A stretch of 64,000 bases of DNA from Amorphophallus konjac (lineage: Eukaryota; Streptophyta; Magnoliopsida; Alismatales; Araceae), in assembly GCA_022559845.1 (NCBI GenBank), contig CM040121.1, positions 564,085,581 through 564,149,580 of the forward strand, in the 5' to 3' direction. The stretch's first letter is position 1; each line of letters starts with the position of its first letter. Under the pieces are notes generated by a model that saw only the letters and a program-made list of their open reading frames with translations, was not told the origin of the DNA and made no database searches. The position numbers and the translations under genes are program-made. Shown in pieces: positions 24,428 through 36,579 of the stretch.

Positions 24428-24435
24428 GTAGGACA

Positions 24436-27400
24436 ATGGCTGCCGAACATGCCCAGTGGCGCAACATGCAACGCACTCTGCAAGGCATGACCCAGGCACT
24501 TCAACAGGTGGCGCAAGGAGGTGCACATCGTGGAGCAGGAAATCTCCACCAAAGCTTCAAGAACATGAACCCTCCTAAGTTGATGGGATCCACTGATCCG
24601 GATGACGTCGAGCACTGGATCCGGGAGACCGAACGTATCTTTCGAGTTATGCAATGCACGGACCAAGAGAAGGTCTTGTTAGCAACATTTCAATTAGAAA
24701 GGGACGCTCGCTGCTGGTGGGAGTCGGTGGAAGCCACATTAGATCAAGGACAAGTTACTTGGGAGGAGTTTGTTGAACATTTCAACAACAAATATTTTTC
24801 AGACCGAGTCCAAGAGAAGAAGGCCGCCGAGTTCGCCGCACTTAAACAACAATCTTTGACGGTAACTGAGTATGAGGCACAATTTTCTAGGTTGTCTCGA
24901 TATGCTAAATATCTAATTAGTACCGAGAAGATGAAAGCTAGGAGATTCCTAAATGGGCTCAGACCCCAATATATCACACAGCTGGCACCGATGGACATAC
25001 AGGTCTATTCGGAGACAGTACGCCGAGCTTAGTTACTAGAAGACGCCACGGAGCTATCTGATAGGATCCGTGGGAAGGATAAGAAGGAACAAGTCACTAG
25101 TTCGGGTTCCTTCAAACCCAATTTCAAGAAGAGGCCGAGTAATGGAGGTACTCCCTCCCAAGAGCAAAAGTTCAAGAAGACCAAACCTTTCTCCATCACC
25201 ATTACACCTTCTAAGGTGATATGTAAGCATTGTGATAAGGCCGGACATAAGGCCGAAGAATGTTGGAGGAAACTTGGAGCGTGTCTCCGTTGTGGGAGCC
25301 ATGATCATCGGATTCCCGACAGTCCCCTACTCAATGATCAAGTAGGTGACGGAAAGCGCCCGGTGACAAAGAATGTACGTCTCCAAGCTATTAAGGAGAC
25401 AGAACAAGACGAAGGCGGTCTAGTGGAAGGTACATTGAAAGTTTATTCCAAGTCTGCATATGTCTTATTCGATACTGGTACCTCACATTCTTTTATTTCT
25501 AAGAAGTTTGCTAATCCATTACCCATGGAACCGGAATGGATGAAATTAGTTCTTTCAACTCCTCTCGGAAGCGAAGTTGACCTTGCTCATCACTATCAAA
25601 ACTGTGAAGTATTGGTAAAGGGAAGAAATCTTCCTATCGACCTCATGTGTTTAGACCTAAAGGAATATGATGTCATATTGGGAGCGGATTGGTTATCCAA
25701 GTATCAGGCGACTGTGAAATGCCGTAATAGCAAAATTACTTTCAAAGACTTCCCGGAACTGGTCTATACTAGCCCTAAGAATCGGAGCAAGTCACCTCTT
25801 ATTTCGGCTCTCCGAGCCAGCAAACTAATAAGGAAAGGATGTGTATCTTTCCTTGCGTTTGTCACTATTAAGGAGACTAAGGAAACTAAGCTAGAAGAAA
25901 TCCCAGTTGTGCAAGAATTTCCGGACATATTTTCGGAAGATTTGCCAGGATTACCTCCACAACGAGAAGTGACCTTCACCATCGATTTGATCCCTGGTGC
26001 TGGTCCAGTTTCTAAGGCACCATATAAGATGTCCCCCACCGAACTCAAGGAGTTAAAAGAACAATTAATGGAACTTCTAAAGAAGGGATTTATTAGACCA
26101 AGCACTTCCCCGTGGGGAGCACCTGTGCTATTTGTAAAGAAGAAGGATGGATCCATGAGATTATGCATCGACTATCGACAGTTGAATCATCTTACTATCA
26201 AGAACAAGTATCCACTGCCGAGAATCAATGAATTATTTGATCAAATATCTGGATCTAAGTATTTCTCAAAGATTGATCTCAGGTCGGGATATCACCAACT
26301 AAGGATCAACGATGAGGATATTTATAAGACCGCATTCAGAAGCAGGTATGGGCACTATGAATTTGTTGTTATGCCTTTTGGACTAACAAATGCCCCTGCT
26401 GCCATTATGCAGTTGATGAATAGTATATTCAGGCCTCATCTAGATCAATTCATAGTGGTTTTCATTGATGATATACTAATCTATTCAAAGACCAAGGAAG
26501 AGCACGAGGAGCATTTGAGGATTGCATTACAGATATTGAGGATGAATCAGTTATATGCAAAGCTCAGTAAATGTGAATTCTGGTTAGAAGAAGTATCTTT
26601 CTTGGGGCATGTTATATCAAGAGACGGTTTATCCGTAGATCCATCGAAGGTTGAAGCTGTAAAGAATTGGGAAAGACCGACCAACGCTAGCGAGATCCGT
26701 AGTTTCTTTGGTCTTGCAGGTTATTACCGACGATTCATCAAGGATTTCTCCAAGATTGCCGTATCACTCACTAGACTAACACGCAAGGAGATACGTTATG
26801 AATGGAGTGAGGAATGTGAAAGAAGCTTCCAAGCTCTCAAGGATCATCTAACAACTGCCCCAGTATTAGCTTTGCCAATTGAAGGAGAGAAATTCGAGGT
26901 ATACACCGATGCCTCATGCGTTGGCCTCGGATGTGTATTGATGCAACAAGAAAGAGTCATAGCGTATTCTTCCCGACAACTCAAGAAGCATGAAGAAAAC
27001 TGCCCAGTTCATGATTTGGAGTTGGCCGCAGTAGTATTTGCATTGAAGATATGGAGACATTATCTATACAGAGTACAATTCACTGTATACACCGATCACA
27101 AGAGTCTCAAATATCTCTTCTCACAGAAGGAATTGAATATGAGGCAAAGACGTTGGCTAGAATATCTCAAGGATTTCGACTTCATAATACAATATCATCC
27201 TGGAAAGGGTAATCCTGTAGCAAATGCCCTCAGTCGCAAGCCAAGAGCGATTTTAGCAAATTGTATGATTCAAGAGTGGAAGTTGCTAAAACAATTCTCT
27301 AAACTTAATATAAGCATAGACAAGGACAGTAGGTGTGTCACATTATCCCATATGAGCATACAGCCAGACTTGCTATCCGAAATACAAGGACTTCAAGATA

Positions 27401-28813
27401 GTGACCCAGTACTAGTGGAAATCAAGGGCAAAATGGAGGAACAACCTTATTTCAAGATAGCCTCGGATGGAAGATTGATGTTCAAGAATAGAACATGTAT
27501 ACCAGATTGTCCAGAGCTAAAGAAGAAAATCTTAGATGAAGCTCACAGATCAAGGTACACGATTCATCCAGGGTCTACCAAAATGTACCAAGATTTGAAA
27601 AGGACCTTCTGGTGGCCCAATATGAAAAGAGAAGTAGTAGACTTTGTGTCTCGCTGTCTGACGTGCCAACAAGTCAAGGCAGAACACCAAAAGCCTGCCG
27701 GTAAGCTACATCCTCTAGTTATTCCCAAATGGAAGTGGGAGGATATCGGTATAGACTTCATTATGGGTCTGTCTAAATCTAGAGGAGGACATGATGGAAT
27801 ATGGGTTATCATAGATTGATTAACCAAGTCGGTACACTTCTTGCCAATAAAGAGTCGATGTTCAGTTGATGTTCTTGCTGCATTATACATTAAGGAGATA
27901 GTCAGGTTACATGGAGTACCTGTCTCAATCGTGTCTGACCGAGACCTTCGTTTTACTTCTCACTTTTGGAAGGGTCTACAACATTCGTTGGGGACGTGAC
28001 TTAACTTTAGTACAGCTTTTTATCCTCAAACGGATGGTCAGATCGAAAGAACGAATCAGGTAGTAGAAGATATGCTCAGAGCTTGCATCATCGATTTTGG
28101 TGGAAGCTGGCATGATCACTTGCCCTTACAACAACAGCTACCAGGCAAGTATACAAATGGCACCTTTCGAAGCCTTATACGGAAGGAGTTGCCGGTCATC
28201 CTTGTGCTGGGATGAAGTTGGCGAAAAATAACTATTAGGTCCAGACATGGTAAGGGATACCACTGAAAAGATTCAGTTGATTAGAGAAAGACTTCAAGTT
28301 GCACAGTCTAAACAGAAGGCTTATGCTGACACAAGAAGAAGAGATCTTGAATTCTAAGTCGGAGATCACGTATTTCTCAAGATATCACCTGGACGTGGAA
28401 TAAGGAGATTTGGTGTTAAGGGCAAGCTTACACCAAGGTTTATGGGACCTTTTGAGATACTAGACAGAGTTGGCAAGGTTGCTTACCGTGTCGCCTTACC
28501 TCCTCAATTGTCCGAAGTTCATAATGTATTCCACATATATATGTTGAAGAAGTATGTGCACGATCCGTCACATATCATTGATCATGGAGACCTGGTGATT
28601 CAAAGGGATCTCACTTATGAACAAAAGTCCATGAAGATCCTCGATCGCGAGGTACGAACATTAAGGAACAAAGTTATTCCCATGGTTAAGGTGCAATGGA
28701 GTAAAAGCTCAGAACACGATTTCCAGACTTATTTTAAAAAGGTATGTACTCTACACTCTCCACGTCTATATACGACTGAATTTGGGGACCAAATTCTTTT
28801 AAGTGGGGGAGGA
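24436..28813 (+). pseudogene. gag-pol: Element B gag-pol polyprotein (inactivated)
   Basis: ATG at 24436 (MAAEHAQWRNMQR) starts a single gag-pol frame. Approximate residues: capsid 1-200; CCHC knuckle [14 protein letters not shown] near 262; protease [12 protein letters not shown] near 345 with its DTG intact; RT with [22 protein letters not shown] and FIDDIL near 610-680; RNase H EVYTDAS near 820; integrase zinc finger H-H-C-C near 1035-1080; integrase core starting at 1107; and a C-terminal VFHIYMLKKYV segment. These cut, copy and insert the element's cDNA. Damage: TAG at 25030, TGA at 27817 and 27997, a 14-bp deletion near 28127 that shifts the frame, and TAA at 28229 and 28355. The tail after WSKSS is unlike relatives and runs into the 3' LTR. 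Otherwise well preserved, which suits a younger insertion. Nearest kin in the window is element A. Confidence 0.95.
28802..28813 (+). other. Polypurine tract, element B
   Basis: AGTGGGGGAGGA directly before the 3' LTR (28814), nearly identical to the tract of element A; it primes plus-strand cDNA. Confidence 0.85.
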
Positions 28814-31800
28814 TGTAGCAACCCTGGTAAATTACAGGACTAGAAAGTCTGAATAAATTAAAAATAATAAATTAAACAAGGCCCAGACCTTGTACATAAC
28901 CCTCTTACGTCCTAAAAAGTCTTACAAAAAGGATTCATGGACCCTACCATTATATGATAATAAATTTAAGAATAACATGTTATTTTTAAGTAGGCATTTA
29001 ATGTACAACATAATTTTAATCGAATTAAGAATCATTAAATCTCGAAGAAAATGTCAATTTATATTTTATTACTAATTTAGAAATTTTAATATTTCACATT
29101 TATTACATTATAATCGTATTAGAAGGAAGAATGATATATATATAAGATTTAATTACATTAAAGATATGTAAAAGATAAAAGAATGAGTATATATGCAATT
29201 TCGGTTCTTTCAAGGGGATTGAGAAATGGCCAAAACTCAATTGACGCCTCTTTGTGCAGGCGTATCCAACGTGAAAAGCGACTTAACACAAGTCGTTATT
29301 TATAAATTAGTGAAAATCAAATAAAGTATTTAGTTAAAGAGTTATAGAGATGATAGGGATATAAACATAATAAAATCTTTTGGAAGGTCAAGGAGAAATG
29401 CCAAATGCAATTGACGCCATCACCTTGGGCGTGTATTTCAAATGTGACGACTTAATAAAAGTCGTTATTTTATTCTAAAATGAATAGTGCCCGTTTTTGA
29501 ATTAAAGAATTTTGGAAAACTAATGATATGGAAAAATAGAGAAAAATGGAAAACTCGTAGCCCTAAAATTTCCTATCAAGATCATATCAAGAAAAAAAAG
29601 ATAAAAATCCAGAAAGATCGTTACACCTTAAAATAATAAATCAGGGAAAGGTGAATGACGCCTCCGAGCAAGTCGTCATTTAATTTTTGACGACTGTGTA
29701 TACAAGCGTCATTTATTGAAATAACGCCCCAACATTAGGCGTCATTTACAAATCAACCCGTTGGTGTTTGGTTCGAACAAGGATGATATCTGGGTAAGTT
29801 GGATTAGGGAAAGGATCAATATGTGGAATAGCTAAAGTCTAATCGGATTCCAAGAAGGAAGTTCTAATCCTAATCGAACTCCTAGAACCTATTAAGATTC
29901 CTTCTCCTATAAATACCCATCCTTCCGTCGAACTTCCTATTGACAATAGTGATCAAAGAAGCCCTACTGTGGAAGTTCATCGTCCTCTTGTTGAAGAACG
30001 TAGGAGTTCTTCGTCATCTTCTTCTTCTTCCTTGCTACATGAAGGCTTGAAGGGAAGGGGAAGGCCGTTCTCCCTCTGCTACTTAAATCCTTTGAACCAA
30101 AGGAGCCATCTACCTACTACTATATTCTTCTAAGGTTTTATTGGTTGCCGAAGAAGCCAAGCTGCAGCTTCCCAGCTATTGTTTCTTCATCAAATCACCC
30201 AGAAGAAGACTTCTTCTTCCTCCTCTTTCTCCTGCAACATGAAGGGCGCAAGAAGCCATCTTCTTCTTGCTGAAGGAAGGCCGCCATCTTCCTTGGGGTT
30301 TTTTTTTCTTTACTATGTGTGAAGACCTCAGCGGCTGAGACATACGTACTTACCAATTAGTATTGCTGCTGCTACTGTTTTGTCTTCGATTGCTGAAGGG
30401 GCTATCATCTTCTTCCTGATATCTAGTGAATCGGTTGTGGTTCATCTTCTTCACATTCAATCAAACATCATCAATCCAAGGTAGGTTTTCTCAAGTGTTA
30501 AGCAAAACATATGGTTATTAGGCCATCCGCATGCATGTAGAATTGTTAGCAGTGATATTGATATATCTGTTTTCCCTTATTTCTGTATTTCTTGAAATGA
30601 CGCCCCAGCTTAAGGCGTTATTTTGATTTAACGCCCATACGAACAGTCGTCAATTGACTAGTTGGTTAATAATATCGCATTCAATAATTATGAACCCGTA
30701 CATGTTAAACTAATGCATGATTATATTACAGAATTCCTGATAGTTTCTTGATTGGACATGAAGTAATGACCATGTCTAGGTCGTCAAATGAATGAACGCC
30801 CCTGTAAACGGGCGCCAATTTAGGGATAAAATGTGAAATTATAGAAATAATTGTAATATTCCTGGATATTGAAATGACGACATGTACCCTACCCTTTAAT
30901 TTGTTATATGACGCCCTTGACTAGGGCGCTGTTTACTGAATTGAAGCTATCATGAAATGCGTCATTTTTATAAATATCAAAATGGGAAAATGTTTATAGA
31001 TCTTAATCTGGATGAAACGACTGAGTGAACAGTCGTCATTTATGGAACGGACGACCCTGACAAGGGCGCCAACTCATAAAATGAAGACTTAAGCTCAGGC
31101 GCCATTTGACTGATCCCTGATTTTCGTGGTTTTTATATAACCCTTGTTAATGGGTTATGCTTATCGACACTATATTTCATTCCGTGAATATAGTCCCATG
31201 TTTTACGTTGTTTTATCGATTACCCACTATCTCTCAGTGATAGACGAACTCTCCATAGGACATTCCGTTCCTTTGGAGCAGTGACTTTATCATAGAGACC
31301 TCCGTGAGACTCCGTTAGCCTTGGATTCCCTCGAGACAGCCGAGCTAGTTGTACCCTTAAAACCTATGTCACTATGTGATTACCATGTCACTCTAAAGAA
31401 ACATGGTATACCGGCCCTCATGACTTGCTAAAGAGGATGTCATGAGAATACTCTAAATTAATGGAATGGGAAACCATGCCATTAGTGTTCTTATGAATTA
31501 GGGGCCATACTTGGGGACCTCAATTCTATCTAGCTTATCATGTCCAAGAACGAGCGACCATCGCTATATGAGCGCTTATTCTTATTATCATGGCGCCCAA
31601 TTAGGGAGTCGATTCCACCTAGTTTTATCGTTAATCGTGATTGTACCATTATTGTTATCTTTATACATCATGTTCAATCCTTGAAATTATATTCCACAAG
31701 ATCTACCTTAAGATCCCTACAAGCTTATTCCATTGAAACTCTATATTGGCTATAACCATAGTGGATGTCGAAAAATACACGATCAATGCCTGCGCATATA

Positions 31801-32554
31801 AGGGCCCGATCTGGTCTTGGGAGGAGCACCCGAAAGTACTAGTGCCCATGGGAGTTGTAATGATCACGGTGTGGCATTGCACCGAAGTGCATGAATAGCT
31901 TGATTAGACATTCCACAATCTCATACTCGACTTGACATGACATGACTTGCGTGACCCAGAAAGGGTATTTATATACTTGCTTGAAACGTGATAGACAATT
32001 CCCGACATGACATGATGAATATACTTGCTTAAATATCTTGACATTTATTGATATAAGTTCTTGAAAGACATGCTAGTTCACTCAATTATCTCTTGTTATA
32101 CTCTCTCTCTTGTCGTTTTACGCAAACATGCATAGCTTTATTACATTCATGTAACATGTAATTTACTTAAAGCAAGCTAGCTCTTGAGATATAATTCCTG
32201 CTGAGTGTTCGCTCATCCAGTGTTTTCCCCTATTTTTCAGGTAAGTCCGATGACGAGACTCAATCGGATGGGGAAGGTCAAGAGTGAAGAGATTAGAGCT
32301 CTCCGTCTATCCAAGCGTCTACTAATCTTATCTTTCTAATTTCTTGAGTGAATCATTGTACTTTTTTCTTTTATTGAGTCTTAGCATTTTCATTTGTAAT
32401 AGAAGTACTTTGAGGTTGTGATTGAATAAAGGATTGGGTTATCTTTACTTTTGCGCACTCTGTCTTTGTGTTGAATACACTAACGCTCTGATTGACATGA
32501 TCGATATAAACTCGTCACGCGTCTCTGAGTTCCTTCCGCACTCGGGGCGTGACA
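28814..32554 (+). repeat. Element B 3' LTR
   Basis: 3741 bp, colinear with 14468-18210. It has a TATA box at 29907-29916, the cross-family block at 31246-31358, and TTTTTCAG/GTAAGT with the junction at 32240/32241. It is followed by GATCG and the rest of A's gag. Confidence 0.95.
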
Positions 32555-35500
32555 GATCGAGTACAGGAGAAGAAGCTGACCAAGTTTGCTGCTTTAAAAC
32601 AAAGAAACTTGTCGGTTACGGAATATGAAGCTCAGTTTTCCAGATTATGTAAGTATGCCCCACACTCGGTGTCCACTGAGAAAATGAAGGCTAAAAGATT
32701 TTTGAATGGTTTGAAGCTTCAGTACATCAATCAATTGGCACCCTTGGAAACCCATATCTATGCTGAGATTGTAAGAAAAGCACAAGTTTTGGAGGATACG
32801 ATGGAAATGACTGACCGGATCTGAGGTCAGGATAAGAAGAAGGAACAGACTACCACTTCCGGGAACTTTAGACCCGGTAATGGTCAGAAGAGGCCCAATG
32901 GTGGGCTGAGTTTTTCTAAAAATAAGAAACCCAAGGAAGGCAAGAAGAAGGTTGGACCAGTTGTGCCGTCAAAGGCAGTTTGCAAGTACTGTGACCGTCC
33001 AGGTCACAAGATGGAAGAGTGTTGGTGCAAGTTAGGCGCTTGCTTAAGGTGTGATAGCAGGGACCACCGAATTCCAGAATGTCCCCTTATTAATGAACCG
33101 GCAGCATCTGATAAGTCGCAAGGAAGTTACAAGCGGCAAGGCAGGCTCCAAGCCCTCCAAGAGGCAGAGACCGAGAACCAGACTACCGAGGAAGGAGGTA
33201 TTGTCGAAGGTACTCTTACTATTCTGTCCAAGCCAGCATTCCTACTTTTCGACACTAGAGCCACTCATTCTTTTATATCTCTGAAATTTGCTAAGACTTT
33301 ATCTATGGAACCGGTGTTGTGGGATTCACACCTTATGATATCCACCCCTATTAGTTCGGGATCCGAGATTAAATATTATTATCCTTCTAGCGAAGTTTTG
33401 ATCAATGGTTATAATTTATCTGCTGATCTATTATGCATGAAGATGAAAGATTATGATGTAATCTTAGGGGCTGATTGGTTATCTAAGCACTGTGCTAGTG
33501 TTCATTGTAAGTCAGGAGTAGTGTCTTTCCCTGGATGTCCGGAGCTTTCTTTCTCTGGCTCTATGCTATCCAAGACCGTGCCACTCATTTCGGCACTTCG
33601 GGCAGATAAGTTGTTAAGAAAGGGGTGTCCAGCATTCTTGGCTTTAATTTCTTTAACTGAGAAGAAGGAAGTGGAGTTGAAGAATATCCCTGTTATTCAA
33701 GATTTTCCGGAGGTATTTCCAGATGAATTGCCAAGTCTTCCCCCTGAATGGGATGTGGTTTTCTCTATTGACCTGATTCCTGACGTCTCGCCTGTTTCGA
33801 GAGCTCCCTACCGTATGTCCCCTACTGAGTTAAGAGAACTGAAGGTGCAGTTGTTAGACTTGCTAGAAAGAGGGTTCATTCGTCCGAGTACTTCCCCGTG
33901 GGGTGCTCCTGTTCTTTTTGTAAGGAAGAAAGATGGTTCTTTAAGGCTGTGTATCGATTATCGTCAGTTGAATCAGCTCACCGTGAAGAACAAGTACCCA
34001 TTACCAAGGATCGATGAATTGTTTGATCAGATACATCAGTTGAGGATAAAAGATGAAGATATTTTTAAGACGGCATTCCGTAGCAGGTATGGGCATTTTG
34101 AATTTGTGGTGATGCCGTTTGGACTAACAAATGCTCCTGCAGCTTTTATACAGTTAATGAATAGTGTATTTCGGCCCTACTTGGATCTGTGGGTCGTGAT
34201 ATTTATTGATGATATTCTGATATATTCAAGGAGCAAGGAGGAGCATGAACAGCACTTGAGAATGGCGTTGCAAATATTAAAAGAGCATCAGCTATACGCC
34301 AAGTTTAGTAAATGCGAGTTCTGATTGCAAGAGGTATCTTTTCTGGGCCACATTATTTCTAAAGAGGAAATCGCAATAGACCCTTCTAAAGTTGAGGCTG
34401 TACGTAATTGGGAAAGGCCTGTTAGTGTAATTGAGATCAGAAGCTTCTTAGGCTTGGCAGGCTATTATCGAAGGTTCATCAAGGATTTTTCCAAGATTGC
34501 AGTGTCTTGACAAGGTTAACTCGTAAGGAGAATTATTTTGAATGGACGGATGATTGTGAAAAGAGTTTTCAGACTTTGAAGGAGTGTTTGACCACTGCCC
34601 CAATTTTGGCCTTACCCTTAGGTGAAGGAGGTTTTGAAGTTTATACCGATACTTCAGGAATCGGTTTAGGTTGCGTATTGATGCAACGAGGGAAGGTGAT
34701 AGCTTATTCCTCCAGGCAGTTGAGAAAACATGAAGAGAATTACCCTGTGTATGATCTGGAGTTAGCATCGGTTGTCTTTGCTCTTAAGATATGGAGGCAT
34801 TATCTTTATGGAGAAACTTTCACCGTGTACTCAGACCATAAGAGCTTAAAATACTTATTTTCTCAGAAGGAGTTGAATATGAGACAGAGAAGGTGGTTAG
34901 AGTACTTAAATGATTTCGACTTCTCCATTGAATATCATCCCGGAAAGGGGAATGTTGTAGCAGATGCTTTAAGCAGGAAGCCAACAGCTAGGCTAGCCAG
35001 TTTGATGATTCAAGAGTGGAAATTGTTAGAACAGTTTACCAGTTTAGATATTACAGAAAAGGAAGATCAGATCTTGGTGGCTCATGTCCAGCTTCGTTCA
35101 GAATTGCTAGCAGAAATTAAGCAGCTGCAGGATAATGACCCTGTGCTCGTTGAAATTAAAGAACAGATGGCTAATTGACCAGATTTTATGTTAGCTGATG
35201 ATGGGAGGTTGTTGTTTCGAGGGAGAACATGTGTCCCTGATTCCATGGAAATAAAAAAGAAGATTCTTGAAGAAGCGCACAGATCTAAGTATACTATACA
35301 CCCAGGAGCTACAAAGATGTACAGAGATTTGAAGAGGACTTTCTGGTGGTCGAACATGAAGAGGGAAGTGGCCGATTTTATGAGCAGGTGTTTAGTATGT
35401 CAACAAGTTAAACCAGAGCATTTCAGACCTGCTGGGAAGTTAAAGCCTCTCGAAATACCACAGTGGAAGTGGGAAAGTGTCGGTATGGATTTTATTATGG

Positions 35501-36534
35501 GTTTACCCCGAACACGAGGAGGCCTTGATGGAATTTGGGTGATCATTGACTGACTGACAAAGTCAACACACTTTTTACCTGTTAAGTCAAGGTGGACCGT
35601 GGATATTTTGGCTATCCTGTATGTAAAGGAAATAATAAGATTGAATGGAGTGCATGTGTCCATCATATCTGACAGAGACCCCAGGTTTACATCTCACTTT
35701 TGGAAAGGACTGCAAGCATCATTAGGCACTCGTTTGAACTTCAGTACAGCTTTTCACCCTCAGACTGACAGACAGACTGAGAGAGCAAACCAGATTGTTG
35801 AAGACATGTTGAGAGCCTGTATAATTGATTTTGGAGGCAGTTGGCATGAACATTTACCTTTGATTGAATTTGCATATAATAATAGCTACCACTCCAGCAT
35901 TCAGACGGCACCGTTTGAGGCCTTGTATGGCAGGAGTTGTAGATCCCCTCTTTGTTGGGAAGAAATTGGTGAGAAGCAATGGCTCGGACCAGATCTTATC
36001 TCAGAATCGTCAAAGAACATCCAAGTTATCAGAAACCGTTTGAAGGTTGCCCAGTCCCGACAAAAGAGCTATGCAGATAATAGAAGAAGGGAGCTAGAAT
36101 TTCAGATTAGAAATCATGTATTTCTGAAAGTGTCACCATCAAGAGGAATTAGAAGATTCGGAATTCGAGGCAAGTTAAGCCCAAGGTTTGTTGGCCCATT
36201 TGAGATCTTAGAGAGGGTAGGCGAAGTTGCCTATAGATTAGCCCTACCACCACAGTTAGCTGGTATTCACGATGTGTTCCATGTATCTATGCTTCGGAAG
36301 TATGTGTATGACCCTTCGTACATTATCCAACATGCTGATTTGGAATTGAAGAAAGACTTATCTTATGAAGAGAAGCCTATCAAGATTTTGGACTTCAAGC
36401 AACAGCAACTCAGGAACCGATCCATTCTGATGGTCAAGGTCCAGTGGAGTCAACGGGGAGCGGAAGAAGCAACATGGGAGTCCGAGGATGCAATCAGGAA
36501 ATTATATCCTGAATTGTTTAAGGTTGGTTGTTAG
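32555..36534 (+). pseudogene. gag-pol: Element A gag-pol, 3' part (inactivated)
   Basis: Continues A's gag after the B insertion, then CCHC knuckle [15 protein letters not shown] (32981 on), protease, RT, RNase H, integrase and a tail ending KLYPELFKVGC at 36534. Critical damage: the protease active-site triad reads DTR instead of DTG (AGA at 33257). About 45 bp is missing from RT at about 34033, removing the KIDLRSGY segment with the first catalytic aspartate. A one-base deletion near 34505 shifts the frame before RNase H. Stops are TGA at 32822, 34322 (for Trp), 35176 and 35551. The integrase QTDGQ motif reads QTDRQ. RT motifs [12 protein letters not shown] and FIDDIL remain, as does the integrase H-H-C-C finger. 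The element cannot be autonomous. Confidence 0.95.
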
Positions 36535-36566
36535 CAGATTCGGTGAATTTGGGGATCAAATTCCTT

Positions 36567-36579
36567 AAGTGGGGGAGGG
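36567..36579 (+). other. Polypurine tract, element A
   Basis: AAGTGGGGGAGGG directly before the 3' LTR at 36580, about 30 bp after the pol stop. Confidence 0.88.

Larger units (their letters stand above)
18374..24432 (+). mobile_element. Element C: non-autonomous LTR retrotransposon
   Basis: LTRs TGATGGGAATCG...CCCGCATCA lie at 18379-20434 (2056 bp) and 22369-24427 (2059 bp). They are flanked by the 5-bp duplication GTAGG (18374-18378, 24428-24432). The pair differs by scattered, mostly single-base changes. The internal region is only 1934 bp: an initiator-tRNA primer site at 20438, a 371-codon ORF with no gag, protease, RT or integrase motif, and a short purine tract before the 3' LTR. It must have been mobilised in trans. 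It is the innermost and so the latest datable insertion of this nest. Confidence 0.95.
14463..32559 (+). mobile_element. Element B: Ty3-gypsy chromovirus nested in A gag
   Basis: LTRs of 3743 bp (14468-18210) and 3741 bp (28814-32554) both begin TGTAGCAACCC and end GCGTGACA. They are flanked by the 5-bp duplication GATCG (14463-14467, 32555-32559). The LTR pair is almost colinear with few differences, so B is younger than A. The coding region is a complete gypsy order in one frame with a handful of stops and one 14-bp deletion. Its leader is interrupted by element C. B and A belong to sister families: similar LTR ends, homologous proteins and the shared block. Confidence 0.95.

Noticed and set aside
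25216..27819. Separate pol gene starting at 25216
   Set aside because: The apparent start is a GTG; the frame is continuous with gag from ATG 24436 and is separated only by a TAG at 25030.
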